Source: Minisyncoccota bacterium
Lineage (GTDB): Bacteria; Patescibacteriota; Minisyncoccia; Minisyncoccales; CG1-02-41-26
NCBI GenBank assembly: GCA_028712605.1
Contig: JAQTPV010000005.1
Coordinates: forward strand, 1-29,480
Length of the DNA stretch: 29,480 nucleotides
Direction: 5' to 3'
Part shown: piece by piece, positions 1 through 6,405 of the stretch
Layout of the letters: every line of letters begins with the position of its first letter
Position numbering within the stretch: position 1 is the first letter of the stretch
Translations under genes and position numbers: made by a program
The notes under the pieces: generated by a model
Seen by the model: only the letters and a program-made list of their open reading frames with translations
What the model was told of the DNA's origin: nothing
Databases searched by the model: none

Positions 1-11
1 CCCTTAAGGTT

Positions 12-854
12 ATGAATTTTTTAAGCTGTCAGATTTTGTATCAATTAGGCCAAGTATTAAAAAGCGGCTCCAGAGAAGACAGCTTAAGGGCCTTGTTGCG
101 GGCCATTGATAAACATCAGGTTTTATTTATGCTTTTGGGAGTTTTGCCAGGCTCGGTTGACTCCGTAACCTCTATTGTCCATCACCAAGCCAGAAAAATT
201 GACGAGTTAGGCTGCGGCCTAAAATCTGTTTCCACCACCAAAAAAGATATTTTACTGTTTGCCTTGCCCCAGGGCCGATTAAGAGACTTAATAATAAAGA
301 TTTTGCCAAAATTGGAAAAAGAATTAGGCGTTAATTTGCAGTTAGGATATGTTTCGTGGTTAGACGGCTTGGAGGAACGAGCCTGCTTAGTTGAACAATA
401 TTTAGCTGAAGGTGTTTATTCTGATTTTATTTCTAAAAATGCGATTTTTATTAAAGAAATAAGTGGCAAGGGGCAAGCTAACAAGCTCATCGTGTCACCG
501 GAAGATTTCAATCAAAGAAAGAACCAGCCTGATATTTTAATAGAAGAGGGGAGTGGTAAAATCTTTATCAAGGGAGAGCTTTTGAGCTCTAAAGAAATTC
601 ATTCCAGTAAAGCCACGGCCGAGGTTTTGAAAGTTTTGGCGCAAAACCATGGACAAAATGTTTCTAATCGTTCCTTGCCAGGGTCATCTTATGCCGACGA
701 TCGTTACGAGATGCAAGGAAAAATTATTTATCCTTTAACCAAAGTTTTTGAACAAAAAACCAAGAAAAAACTACCCATCACTGTTAAGGGCAGCATCACT
801 GATTTCAGTTTGAGGCTTGAGGCGGGGGATTATACTATTTGGATTAAAGATTAA
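12..854 (+). CDS. Hypothetical protein, possibly 5'-truncated
   Basis: I do not recognise this 280-aa protein. The frame is already open at the window edge, so the true start may lie upstream; the ATG at 12 has only an AAGG two bases before it. The N-terminal half is mostly helical with no signal peptide or membrane segment, so it is probably cytoplasmic. The C-terminal part (about residues 195-280, from KATAEVLKVLAQN to the end) reads as a helix followed by alternating strands and a helix, which could be a winged-helix-like DNA-binding domain, but no diagnostic motif is visible. It ends with TAA and is followed by a weak terminator at 906-925. Coding status is well supported by length and composition; function is unknown. 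Confidence 0.7.
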   Translation: MNFLSCQILYQLGQVLKSGSREDSLRALLRAIDKHQVLFMLLGVLPGSVDSVTSIVHHQARKIDELGCGLKSVSTTKKDILLFALPQGRLRDLIIKILPKLEKELGVNLQLGYVSWLDGLEERACLVEQYLAEGVYSDFISKNAIFIKEISGKGQANKLIVSPEDFNQRKNQPDILIEEGSGKIFIKGELLSSKEIHSSKATAEVLKVLAQNHGQNVSNRSLPGSSYADDRYEMQGKIIYPLTKVFEQKTKKKLPITVKGSITDFSLRLEAGDYTIWIKD

Positions 855-905
855 CCAATAATATCATTGACAAAAGCCACATAAAGTTGTTAACTAAAAT
901 TAGCC

Positions 906-925
906 CAGCCACTTGGCTGATTTTT
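906..925 (+). terminator. Weak intrinsic terminator after the first gene
   Basis: A 5-bp stem (CAGCC at 906-910, GGCTG at 915-919) with an ACTT loop is followed by ATTTTTAATT. A possible promoter lies just upstream (TTGACA at 867-872, poor -10 TTAACT at 890-895); if real, the hairpin would be an attenuator for the next gene rather than the end of the first. Confidence 0.45.
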
Positions 926-972
926 AATTAAATAAAGAGAAAACTTTGATTTATTTTTTAGGGGGTGTTGAG

Positions 973-1812
973 ATGCCTATAGAAACGAAAAAAGAAATGT
1001 GGATAACGAGGGATTATAAGGTTACAATTGAATGGAACGAAGCGGGGATAACAGTCAAGCTGCCTTTTTTATGTGATCTAGAAAAAGTGCCTACTGATGA
1101 AAGAGAAAAAAAGCCCGGAATTAATGATTCCTTATGGGATCCGGAAATGCAAAAACGTGTTAATAAGTATCGAAAGATTAATAAAAAGGGGCTACCTGGA
1201 ATGACTATTCTAAATTCTGATAGATATAGCGTAAGATTTGGGGTTACTGGAGCTGTTTTTTCAAAATCAAATGGCTTCCTGCTAAGCCAATTTACATCAG
1301 ACCATCCAACGAGCCCTGGCTTACTATCGCCTGCGTCAGGAATATGGACAACGGATTGTGCTAATCCTTTTCAAGGTGCGCTCAATGAACTTGGGCAGGA
1401 AATGATCATTGAACAGGATAACCAAATTGGTCATTGGATATACAGAGGCAATACATTATCCCTGGAATGGACTATTCAATACCGCCTTGCAAATAATAAG
1501 CAAGCTGGTGGACCAAGTATATACATTGAACTGGCGGATGATTATCCAAAGGCTATCTTTCAATTCGGCGGTACCTATGAAGTGGAAGGATTATTGGCTT
1601 TTTCGCCCAATGGTGGAATTGAAATAATAATTCCGCTAGAAATTCTTGGTAGTATATCCCAGAATATCCAATTCGTTGATGGTGAAAAAATCGAAGCCGG
1701 GTATCGAAGGTCTCAAGTGGTCTGGTCAAAGGATCTAACTAATTCCGTAAGGAAAGTCATGTTGACAGAAAAAGTAAAGGTACTATGGCAGGCATTTCCA
1801 AATATTTTTTAA
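973..1812 (+). CDS. Hypothetical protein with a degenerate Nudix-like segment
   Basis: This 279-aa protein is not recognised. The ATG at 973 is chosen because GGGGGTG (961-967) sits five bases upstream; an in-frame TTG at 946 would add nine residues. There is no signal peptide or membrane segment. The middle holds MTILNSDRYSVRFGVTGAVF and then SPASGIWTT with ALNELGQEM. This spacing recalls the Nudix fold, a GGxW-like strand followed by an RELxEE helix, but the invariant Arg and Glu residues are missing. If related to Nudix hydrolases it would be catalytically dead. The second half is rich in beta strands. A perfect 14-bp terminator follows, so the gene forms its own unit before the ribosomal operon. 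Confidence 0.7.
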   Translation: MPIETKKEMWITRDYKVTIEWNEAGITVKLPFLCDLEKVPTDEREKKPGINDSLWDPEMQKRVNKYRKINKKGLPGMTILNSDRYSVRFGVTGAVFSKSNGFLLSQFTSDHPTSPGLLSPASGIWTTDCANPFQGALNELGQEMIIEQDNQIGHWIYRGNTLSLEWTIQYRLANNKQAGGPSIYIELADDYPKAIFQFGGTYEVEGLLAFSPNGGIEIIIPLEILGSISQNIQFVDGEKIEAGYRRSQVVWSKDLTNSVRKVMLTEKVKVLWQAFPNIF

Positions 1813-1836
1813 CACTGCTCTCTCAACACATAGATT

Positions 1837-1880
1837 TAGTTTCGCTTTATGAATAACACTTATAAAGCGAAACTATTTTA
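1837..1880 (+). terminator. Strong intrinsic terminator
   Basis: A perfect 14-bp inverted repeat (TAGTTTCGCTTTAT at 1837-1850, complement at 1862-1875) with an 11-nt loop is followed by TTTTATTG. It separates the preceding gene from the rplJ operon. Confidence 0.85.
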
Positions 1881-1912
1881 TTGTATATTTGAAATAAGGA
1901 TAGGCGCTACTG

Positions 1913-1942
1913 TTGCAAATTTTTTGGAATAAGTTATATTAT
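1913..1942 (+). promoter_or_regulatory. Candidate promoter of the L10 leader/rplJ operon
   Basis: TTGCAA (1913-1918) lies 18 bases from TATTAT (1937-1942); TATATT at 1935-1940 with a 16-base spacer is an alternative. Initiation about 7 bases downstream would fall at the first base pair of the L10 leader (1950), which supports the assignment. Confidence 0.55.
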
Positions 1943-1949
1943 AAATGTA

Positions 1950-2064
1950 TCCATAGATAGCAGGTTTGGGTGCTGAAGCTCTAAGCGGACGCGGTTCATA
2001 TAAATCCTGCCGAAAGGAACGAACTAAATAACCACTAAGCGTGGCTTTATCGTTTGTCTATGGA
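1950..2064 (+). promoter_or_regulatory. Ribosomal protein L10 leader RNA
   Basis: This is the cis-acting RNA to which the L10(L12)4 complex binds to repress its own operon. Closing stem P1 pairs TCCATAGA (1950-1957) with TCTATGGA (2057-2064). Just inside, GCAGG (1960-1964) pairs with CCTGC (2006-2010), followed by the CCTGCCGAAAGGA-type internal loop typical of L10 leaders. A further stem pairs AACGA with TCGTT (2050-2054) and is capped by CCAC/GTGG (2032-2035/2041-2044). The leader precedes rplJ as expected, but here a GIY-YIG gene separates the two. The assignment rests on recalled consensus plus position; a covariance-model search would settle it. Confidence 0.8.
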
Positions 2065-2080
2065 CCCATAGGCATTTTTT
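2055..2080 (+). terminator. Attenuator overlapping the L10 leader
   Basis: T2055-G2062 pairs with C2067-A2074 (8 bp, one G-U) around a GACC loop, followed directly by six T. Its left arm is also the right arm of leader stem P1 (2057-2064), so the two cannot form together. This is the layout of a transcription attenuator. Confidence 0.7.
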
Positions 2081-2134
2081 ATTGATTTTCTTTAAATTTT
2101 TGATAGTCGTAAGAAAATTTATTAGAAAATCATA

Positions 2135-2395
2135 ACCCCCTCCTTTTATGTATTACGTGTACGTAGTAAAGTTACCAAATAATAAACTCTATATAGGATT
2201 CTCTTCGGATTTAAAAACTAGGATAAAGGCACACGAATACAAAAAGGATATTAAAGGGCTAATTTATTATGAAGCTTACCAAAACGAACAAGATGCGCGT
2301 AATAGAGAGCGTCAATTAAAAAATTTTAAAAGTGCCTATGGACATCTTAAGAAGAGAATCCTGCGTAGCATTGAAGATGTGTAAAAGGAGGGGGT
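2135..2395. repeat. Perfect inverted repeat bounding the GIY-YIG gene
   Basis: The left arm ACCCCCTCCTTTTA (2135-2148) ends on the A of the start codon. The right arm TAAAAGGAGGGGGT (2382-2395) begins with the stop codon. The arms are perfectly complementary over 14 nt, and in RNA the helix can continue about six more pairs with wobbles (2149-2154 with 2376-2381). ATA occurs on both outer sides (2132-2134, 2396-2398), a possible but very weak 3-bp target duplication. The repeat may mark the ends of a minimal mobile cassette. Confidence 0.7.
2148..2384 (+). CDS. Small GIY-YIG endonuclease domain protein
   Basis: This 78-aa protein is a single GIY-YIG nuclease domain (UvrC/SLX1/URI family fold). 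YYVYVVK at residues 2-8 provides the GIY-like strand. KLYIGFSSDLKTRIKAHE (residues 13-30) is the YIG strand with the catalytic Arg on the following helix. YYEAYQNEQDARNRERQLK (residues 40-58) carries the conserved glutamate helix. Length is normal for stand-alone members, which are abundant in Patescibacteria and act in DNA cleavage or mobility; no specific substrate is known. There is no SD; the start codon abuts CCTCCTTTT, the complement of an SD. The gene sits between the L10 leader and rplJ and should be co-transcribed with rplJ-rplL. Confidence 0.93.
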   Translation: MYYVYVVKLPNNKLYIGFSSDLKTRIKAHEYKKDIKGLIYYEAYQNEQDARNRERQLKNFKSAYGHLKKRILRSIEDV

Positions 2396-2411
2396 ATAAG
2401 AACTCGTAATA

Positions 2412-2448
2412 AAACTTGAAAGCATAAGTACGTTATGCTTTCAAGTTT
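2412..2448 (+). promoter_or_regulatory. 16-bp hairpin just upstream of rplJ
   Basis: AAACTTGAAAGCATAA (2412-2427) pairs perfectly with 2433-2448 around the loop GTACG. No T-run follows, so it is not a standard terminator. It ends 15 bases before the rplJ start codon and could act in RNA processing or translation control, or be part of the inserted cassette. Confidence 0.65.
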
Positions 2449-2463
2449 CAGACGATTTCTAAT

Positions 2464-2994
2464 ATGGCAAAGACAAAAGAACAAAAGAAGCAAATCGTGA
2501 GTGAACTAAGCGAAAAAATGAAAGAGCAAAAGTCTATTGTAATGGTGGACTTTTCGGGAGTAGACTCCAAGGCATTTTTTAAATTAAGAGACGATTTAAA
2601 AGCTCAAGGCTGCGCCTTGAAAGTGGTCAAGAAAACCTTAATGAAAAAGATGCTGGAAGGCTTAAAACAGCAGGCTTTTGCCCAAAAGATTGAGGAGTTT
2701 AAGGGCCAGATGGCTTTGGCTTTCGGCTTAACCGATGAGGTGGCCCCAGCTAAGCTTTGCTACCAGTTTGGCAAAGACAATAAGAACTTTAAAATTTTTG
2801 GAGCTATGTTGGGCCAAGAGTTTTACTCTAATGCTCAAGTTGCTGATTTGGCTAACCTACCGTCCAAGCCCCAGTTATTGGGCCAATTAGTTGGCGTTAT
2901 GCAAGCTCCAATCTCTGGTTTTTGCAATGTGCTTAGCGGTAATATGCGAAACTTAGTTTACGCTTTAAAGGCAATAGGAAAAAGTAAACAATAA
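2464..2994 (+). CDS. rplJ: 50S ribosomal protein L10
   Basis: L10 forms the base of the ribosomal stalk, binding 23S rRNA through its N-terminal domain and L7/L12 dimers through its C-terminal helix. The start MAKTKEQKKQIVSELSEKMK and the following strand SIVMVDFSGVDSKAFFKLR match the family; ALKVVKKTLMKKML is the conserved KNTL-type segment. The 176-aa length is usual. The C-terminal helix (about residues 140-172) would bind L7/L12. No SD precedes the ATG. rplL lies 94 bases downstream in the same operon, and expression should be controlled by the L10 leader at 1950-2064. The only oddity is the intervening GIY-YIG gene. Confidence 0.97.
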   Translation: MAKTKEQKKQIVSELSEKMKEQKSIVMVDFSGVDSKAFFKLRDDLKAQGCALKVVKKTLMKKMLEGLKQQAFAQKIEEFKGQMALAFGLTDEVAPAKLCYQFGKDNKNFKIFGAMLGQEFYSNAQVADLANLPSKPQLLGQLVGVMQAPISGFCNVLSGNMRNLVYALKAIGKSKQ

Positions 2995-3088
2995 AGCTAA
3001 ATCAAGGTAAAATGACTTATTCAATTATTTATTTTTAATTCTGAATTTTCATTTTACATTTTGATTTTTGCATTTTAAATTTATTACT

Positions 3089-3505
3089 ATGTCTGACGAA
3101 AAAGAAATTGTGGAGGTCCCAAAGAAGTTTGAAAAAATTGTTGAGGAAATTGAAAAGATGTCTGTTTTAGACTTAGCGGAGTTAGTTAAAATATTAGAGA
3201 AAAAGTTTGGCGTTTCAGCTGCTGCTCCCATGATGGCTATGCCGGTTGCTGGAGCTCCAGCTGCGGCCGCTCCCGCTGAAGAAAAATCATCTTATAATGT
3301 GGTGTTAACCTCACCCGGAGCTAAAAAGATTGATGTGATTAAGGTTGTTCGTGACCTAACCCAAAAAGGCCTAAAAGAGTCAAAAGATTTAGTTGACGCC
3401 GCTGAAAAAGAACCCCAAATGGTTAAAGAGGGCGCCAAGAAAGAAGAGGCTGAAGAAATAAAAAAGAAATTTGAAGCGGCCGGCGCTAAGGTTGAATTAA
3501 AGTAA
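3089..3505 (+). CDS. rplL: 50S ribosomal protein L7/L12
   Basis: This acidic stalk protein recruits translation GTPases. Residues 1-50 form the dimerisation domain (IEKMSVLDLAELVKILEKKFGVSA). A short Ala/Pro/Met hinge follows (AAAPMMAMPVAGAPAAAAPA). The C-terminal factor-binding domain begins at EKSSYNVVLTSPGAKKIDVI and includes KVVRDLTQKGLKESKDLVD, the usual GLGLKEAK region in slightly altered form. Start 3089 (MSDEKEIVEV) is preferred over an in-frame ATG at 3068, which would add MHFKFIT. The 138-aa length is slightly above the usual 120-130. No SD is present. A strong terminator follows and ends the operon. Confidence 0.97.
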   Translation: MSDEKEIVEVPKKFEKIVEEIEKMSVLDLAELVKILEKKFGVSAAAPMMAMPVAGAPAAAAPAEEKSSYNVVLTSPGAKKIDVIKVVRDLTQKGLKESKDLVDAAEKEPQMVKEGAKKEEAEEIKKKFEAAGAKVELK

Positions 3506-3526
3506 TTGTCCATAGGAAATCTTGGA

Positions 3527-3564
3527 ACAAAACCCCCTGCCCTAAGGCAGGGGGTTTTGTGTTG
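3527..3564 (+). terminator. Intrinsic terminator of the rplJ-rplL operon
   Basis: A perfect 15-bp stem (3527-3541 with 3546-3560), GC-rich in its upper half with loop CTAA, has a TTTT run in its descending arm. Confidence 0.92.
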
Positions 3565-3570
3565 CAACAG

Positions 3571-3600
3571 TTGACAAACTAATACTTTTGCATTTATATT
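3571..3600 (+). promoter_or_regulatory. Promoter of the oxidoreductase/isomerase operon
   Basis: A consensus -35 TTGACA (3571-3576) lies 18 bases from TATATT (3595-3600). It sits directly after the rplL terminator and faces the Gfo/Idh/MocA gene, leaving a leader of about 125 bases. Confidence 0.7.
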
Positions 3601-3616
3601 AAGAGAATTATGGTTT

Positions 3617-3643
3617 AGGCTGGTTTTATGATCCAGTCTTTTT
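3617..3643 (+). terminator. Possible leader attenuator
   Basis: AGGCTGG (3617-3623) pairs with CCAGTCT (3633-3639), one G-U, followed by TTTTT. It lies between the promoter at 3571 and the gene at 3734, so it could attenuate the operon. The rest of the leader (3644-3715) shows no recognised riboswitch. Confidence 0.5.
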
Positions 3644-3733
3644 AACAATTTTATAATATGAAAGGAGTGATGGAAGCTTTCTCTGTGCTTTCTTTCTAGT
3701 AATTACTTGCTTTGTTTCTAAGGAGGAATTGAT

Positions 3734-4858
3734 ATGGGTAAAAAACTGAAGGCTGGAGTTATTGGCGGTGGCGGGTCTTCAACGACCTTCCACGCTCCTG
3801 TCTATTTGGCGGATGAGAATATTGAATTTGTGGGAATTCTTGATCCTGCCGAAATATCAAGGCAAAGGTGCTTAAAGACGTTAGGCCCCTTGGGTTTAAC
3901 GGCAAGCCAGTTGTTTGATGATGAAAAAGTATTCATGGATCAGGGGCTTGATATGGTTTCAATATGCGTTCCGAACGTTCAGCATCGTTCTGTGATGGTT
4001 GCTTGCGCGGAGAAAAAGATACACGTCTTATGTGAGAAACCACCAGCTATTAATGCAGGGGAGGTCGCTGAAATGATTAGCGCGGCAGAATCAGCCAACG
4101 TCAAGCTGGTATGGCAGTTCAATAACCGTTTTCGCCCGGAGGCACGGTGGATGTGGTCGCACATCTTCCCGCACTACAACAGCCCGATAGGAGATATCGT
4201 TACTGCTCAAGCGGAATGGGTGCGTAGAAACGGCATTCCAGGAAGAGGCAGTTGGTTTACACAGAAGGCTATGAGTGGTGGCGGTCCAATCATTGACTTA
4301 TCCATACACGTTATGGACCTTGCACTCTTTGCTATGGGCTATCCAAAGCCTACATACGTCATGGCGACAGCCAGTGATTTGTTCATCAATGATATGGATG
4401 CTTGTGGGCCCTGGGGATTCTCTGACCCCGATGGTATTATGGATGTAGAGACCGCCAGTCAGGGAATGGTTTTATTTGAAGGCGGCAAGAGCATGCAGTA
4501 CCGTGCATCATGGGCAGAGCGAATCGTTAAGGAAAGAGTGGCTTGCGTGATGCAAGGAACAAAAGGTGGCGTTCTCTTAGAGAGAACGTTTGGCCAGGAT
4601 GGTATAGATGATACGGCTATTGATAAGTGCATCATTGTGCAACAGTCTTTTGGACAGCCCAGCAATAACGAGTTTATAGGATTGCGAGACCCATTTATGG
4701 GACGAAGGACTTCTGTTAAGGCGTTTATTGATAGTATCGTGTCTGGGCAGAGAAATCCGTTACTGCCAGAACCGGAGGACGGACTGACTATGATGAAAAT
4801 GATAGATGCTATGTATGAGTCAGCCAAAACGGGAAAACCGGTTGAAATCGTATGGTGA
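3734..4858 (+). CDS. Gfo/Idh/MocA family oxidoreductase
   Basis: This 374-aa NAD(P)-dependent sugar or cyclitol dehydrogenase-like protein has the family's two domains. The N-terminal Rossmann fold starts with KAGVIGGGGSS (residues 6-16), the dinucleotide loop. CEKPPAIN (100-107) holds the conserved EKP, whose Lys is the usual catalytic residue. GGGPIIDLSIHVMDL (182-196) is the conserved segment with Asp188 and His192, typical of active members. A strong SD (AAGGAGG) precedes the ATG and the stop is TGA, both unlike the ribosomal genes alongside. The downstream isomerase-like gene is 62 bases away in the same direction, suggesting a two-step conversion of a sugar or inositol. The substrate cannot be read from sequence. 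Confidence 0.92.
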   Translation: MGKKLKAGVIGGGGSSTTFHAPVYLADENIEFVGILDPAEISRQRCLKTLGPLGLTASQLFDDEKVFMDQGLDMVSICVPNVQHRSVMVACAEKKIHVLCEKPPAINAGEVAEMISAAESANVKLVWQFNNRFRPEARWMWSHIFPHYNSPIGDIVTAQAEWVRRNGIPGRGSWFTQKAMSGGGPIIDLSIHVMDLALFAMGYPKPTYVMATASDLFINDMDACGPWGFSDPDGIMDVETASQGMVLFEGGKSMQYRASWAERIVKERVACVMQGTKGGVLLERTFGQDGIDDTAIDKCIIVQQSFGQPSNNEFIGLRDPFMGRRTSVKAFIDSIVSGQRNPLLPEPEDGLTMMKMIDAMYESAKTGKPVEIVW

Positions 4859-4920
4859 TAAGAACGTTCAAACGAAACTTGGGCAGGTAATAAATCTGCC
4901 CTAAACAGAAGGAGAAAAAA

Positions 4921-5952
4921 ATGGGAACACCGATTACTCTCTTTACGGGACAATGGGGCAACCGAACATTTCTGGAACTAATTCAGCTAGCAAAAAAAAT
5001 AGGGCTGAATGGATTAGAACTTGCATGCTGGGGTAGCCCAGATGCTCACTTTGATGTTCACAAGGCATTAAATGACAAAGATTACGTGGTGAATATAGTC
5101 CGGACGCTAAGAGATCATGAGTTAGATGTTTGGGCGATTGGTGCTCATCTCGTCAGCCAATGTGTATGCGATAAATACATTGACGAAAGACATCAGGGCA
5201 TACTACCAGAGCATGTTTATGGCGATGGTAACCCCGAAGGAGTTCGGCAGAGAGCCGCTGAAGAAATGATCATAACCGTTAAGGCTGCAAGCAAGCTGGC
5301 GGACGTGGTTGGGCATCCTATTACCGTAAATATCTTCACGGGATCAAGCATTTGGCACATGTTTTATGCCTTCCCACCGTTACCACCGGATGCAATTGAG
5401 AATGGATACAAGGACTTCGCAACCAGATGGTTACCGATCTTAGACGCATGCAAACAGTGTGGCAACGTAAGGCTTGCGCTTGAGGTACATCCGGGTGAGA
5501 TCGCTTTTGATACCCTTTCAGCCAAAAAAGCACTCCAAGCTGTGGGCAACCATCCTTGCTTTTGGTTCAACTATGACCCAAGTCATCTAGATTGGCAGGG
5601 CGTTGATTATATTGGTTTTATCTATGAACTAGGAGATCGTATTGCCCACGTCCACATGAAGGACGTATGGGTACGTGAAACTCCTGGACCTTGCAGTATA
5701 TTAGGTGGTCACCTAGACTTTGGTGATTATCATCGGGCATGGGATTTCAAGTCTATTGGATTCGGCGGTATCAAGTTCATGGAAGTCATCACTGCCTTAA
5801 AGACTATAGGCTATCCGGGCCCATGGAGCATAGAATGGGAACATCAAGGGATGGACCCTGAATGGGGCGTCATTGATTCCTATAACCGCCTCACAGAAAT
5901 GGACTATGCAACCTCAACTCAAAAATTCGATGAAACGTTCGAACGTAAGTAG
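4921..5952 (+). CDS. Sugar phosphate isomerase/epimerase-like TIM barrel protein
   Basis: This 343-aa protein belongs to the xylose isomerase-like TIM barrel superfamily (AP endonuclease 2 fold; IolE, hydroxypyruvate isomerase and epimerase relatives). Likely metal ligands are Glu188 (ALEVHPGE), Asp219 (NYDPSHLDW, with His222), His243/His245 (HVHMKD) and Glu305 (SIEWEH). It begins with ITLFTGQWGNRTFLELIQLAKKIG, the usual first strand and helix. The family normally has about 280-300 residues; the extra length lies mainly in insertions around residues 85-110 and 145-165. AAGGAG about eight bases before ATG is a good SD. It pairs with the oxidoreductase upstream, an arrangement common in sugar and inositol catabolic operons. 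Exact substrate unknown. Confidence 0.88.
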   Translation: MGTPITLFTGQWGNRTFLELIQLAKKIGLNGLELACWGSPDAHFDVHKALNDKDYVVNIVRTLRDHELDVWAIGAHLVSQCVCDKYIDERHQGILPEHVYGDGNPEGVRQRAAEEMIITVKAASKLADVVGHPITVNIFTGSSIWHMFYAFPPLPPDAIENGYKDFATRWLPILDACKQCGNVRLALEVHPGEIAFDTLSAKKALQAVGNHPCFWFNYDPSHLDWQGVDYIGFIYELGDRIAHVHMKDVWVRETPGPCSILGGHLDFGDYHRAWDFKSIGFGGIKFMEVITALKTIGYPGPWSIEWEHQGMDPEWGVIDSYNRLTEMDYATSTQKFDETFERK

Positions 5953-5976
5953 CATCCTACCTTTTGTAGGAAAAAC

Positions 5977-6018
5977 GGCTGCCGGCCAGCAATGACCTGT
6001 GCAGCCAATTATTTTATA
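5977..6018 (+). terminator. Possible terminator after the isomerase-like gene
   Basis: GGCTGC (5977-5982) pairs with GCAGCC (6001-6006) across 18 bases, followed by AATTATTTTAT. A smaller hairpin (CCTAC/GTAGG, 5956-5970) stands just before it. Confidence 0.45.
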
Positions 6019-6028
6019 TTGCGCACCA

Positions 6029-6059
6029 TTGACAAATAGCAATTGTGTGTCAGTATATA
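6029..6059 (+). promoter_or_regulatory. Candidate promoter for the 69-aa gene and lipoprotein gene
   Basis: TTGACA (6029-6034) is followed by TATATA at 6054-6059 (19-base spacer) or AGTATA at 6052-6057 (17 bases). It leaves a leader of about 125 A/T-rich bases with no structure I can name. Confidence 0.5.
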
Positions 6060-6190
6060 GACATTACTGTTTTTCAGAATCTGTAATTCTTAAGGATTTT
6101 TATTGAATTTTTTACGATTGTAAATCAGAAAAGGAAAGTTCTTATAAAGGATCTTAAGGGATTTGATGAGATAAACTAGGAGGTGAAGGA

Positions 6191-6400
6191 ATGAGGGCTG
6201 TGGGTGAAGAAATGCCGCAAACCTTGAAAGATAGACTCAAAAAATATGTTGGGGAAAACTTAACATCAGAGAGGGTGGGTCCATTAGCAATTGCTTACGC
6301 CCTCTTAGAGGTTGCCGAAGCAATTAAATCATTAGGGGTACAAACTGAAAATCGTACGGAAAGTACAATCCCCCAAAATAAGGGGGATGAAAAGGAGTGA
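6191..6400 (+). CDS. Hypothetical 69-aa protein
   Basis: I do not recognise this small protein. It has a charged N-terminal part (MPQTLKDRLKKYVGENLTSE), a helical centre (LAIAYALLEVAEAIKSLG) and a polar tail. There is no signal peptide, so it is probably cytoplasmic. The start is supported by a near-perfect SD (GGAGGTGAAGGA) directly before ATG. It ends with TGA five bases before the start of the lipoprotein gene, so the two are probably translationally coupled. Composition and SD resemble the genes at 3734 and 4921 rather than the SD-less genes. Confidence 0.75.
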   Translation: MRAVGEEMPQTLKDRLKKYVGENLTSERVGPLAIAYALLEVAEAIKSLGVQTENRTESTIPQNKGDEKE

Positions 6401-6405
6401 TTAAG

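Noticed and set aside
1200..1400. Nudix hydrolase assignment for the gene at 973
   Set aside because: Only spacing and a NELGQE-like helix fit; the invariant Glu and Arg of the Nudix box are missing, so only a weak resemblance is reported.
2135..2395. Group I intron or intein carrying the GIY-YIG gene
   Set aside because: The cassette is only 261 bp, lies between genes, and shows no intron core or interrupted host gene.
3658..3699. 13-codon leader peptide in front of the oxidoreductase gene
   Set aside because: No SD at workable spacing and no run of a regulatory codon; not separable from chance.
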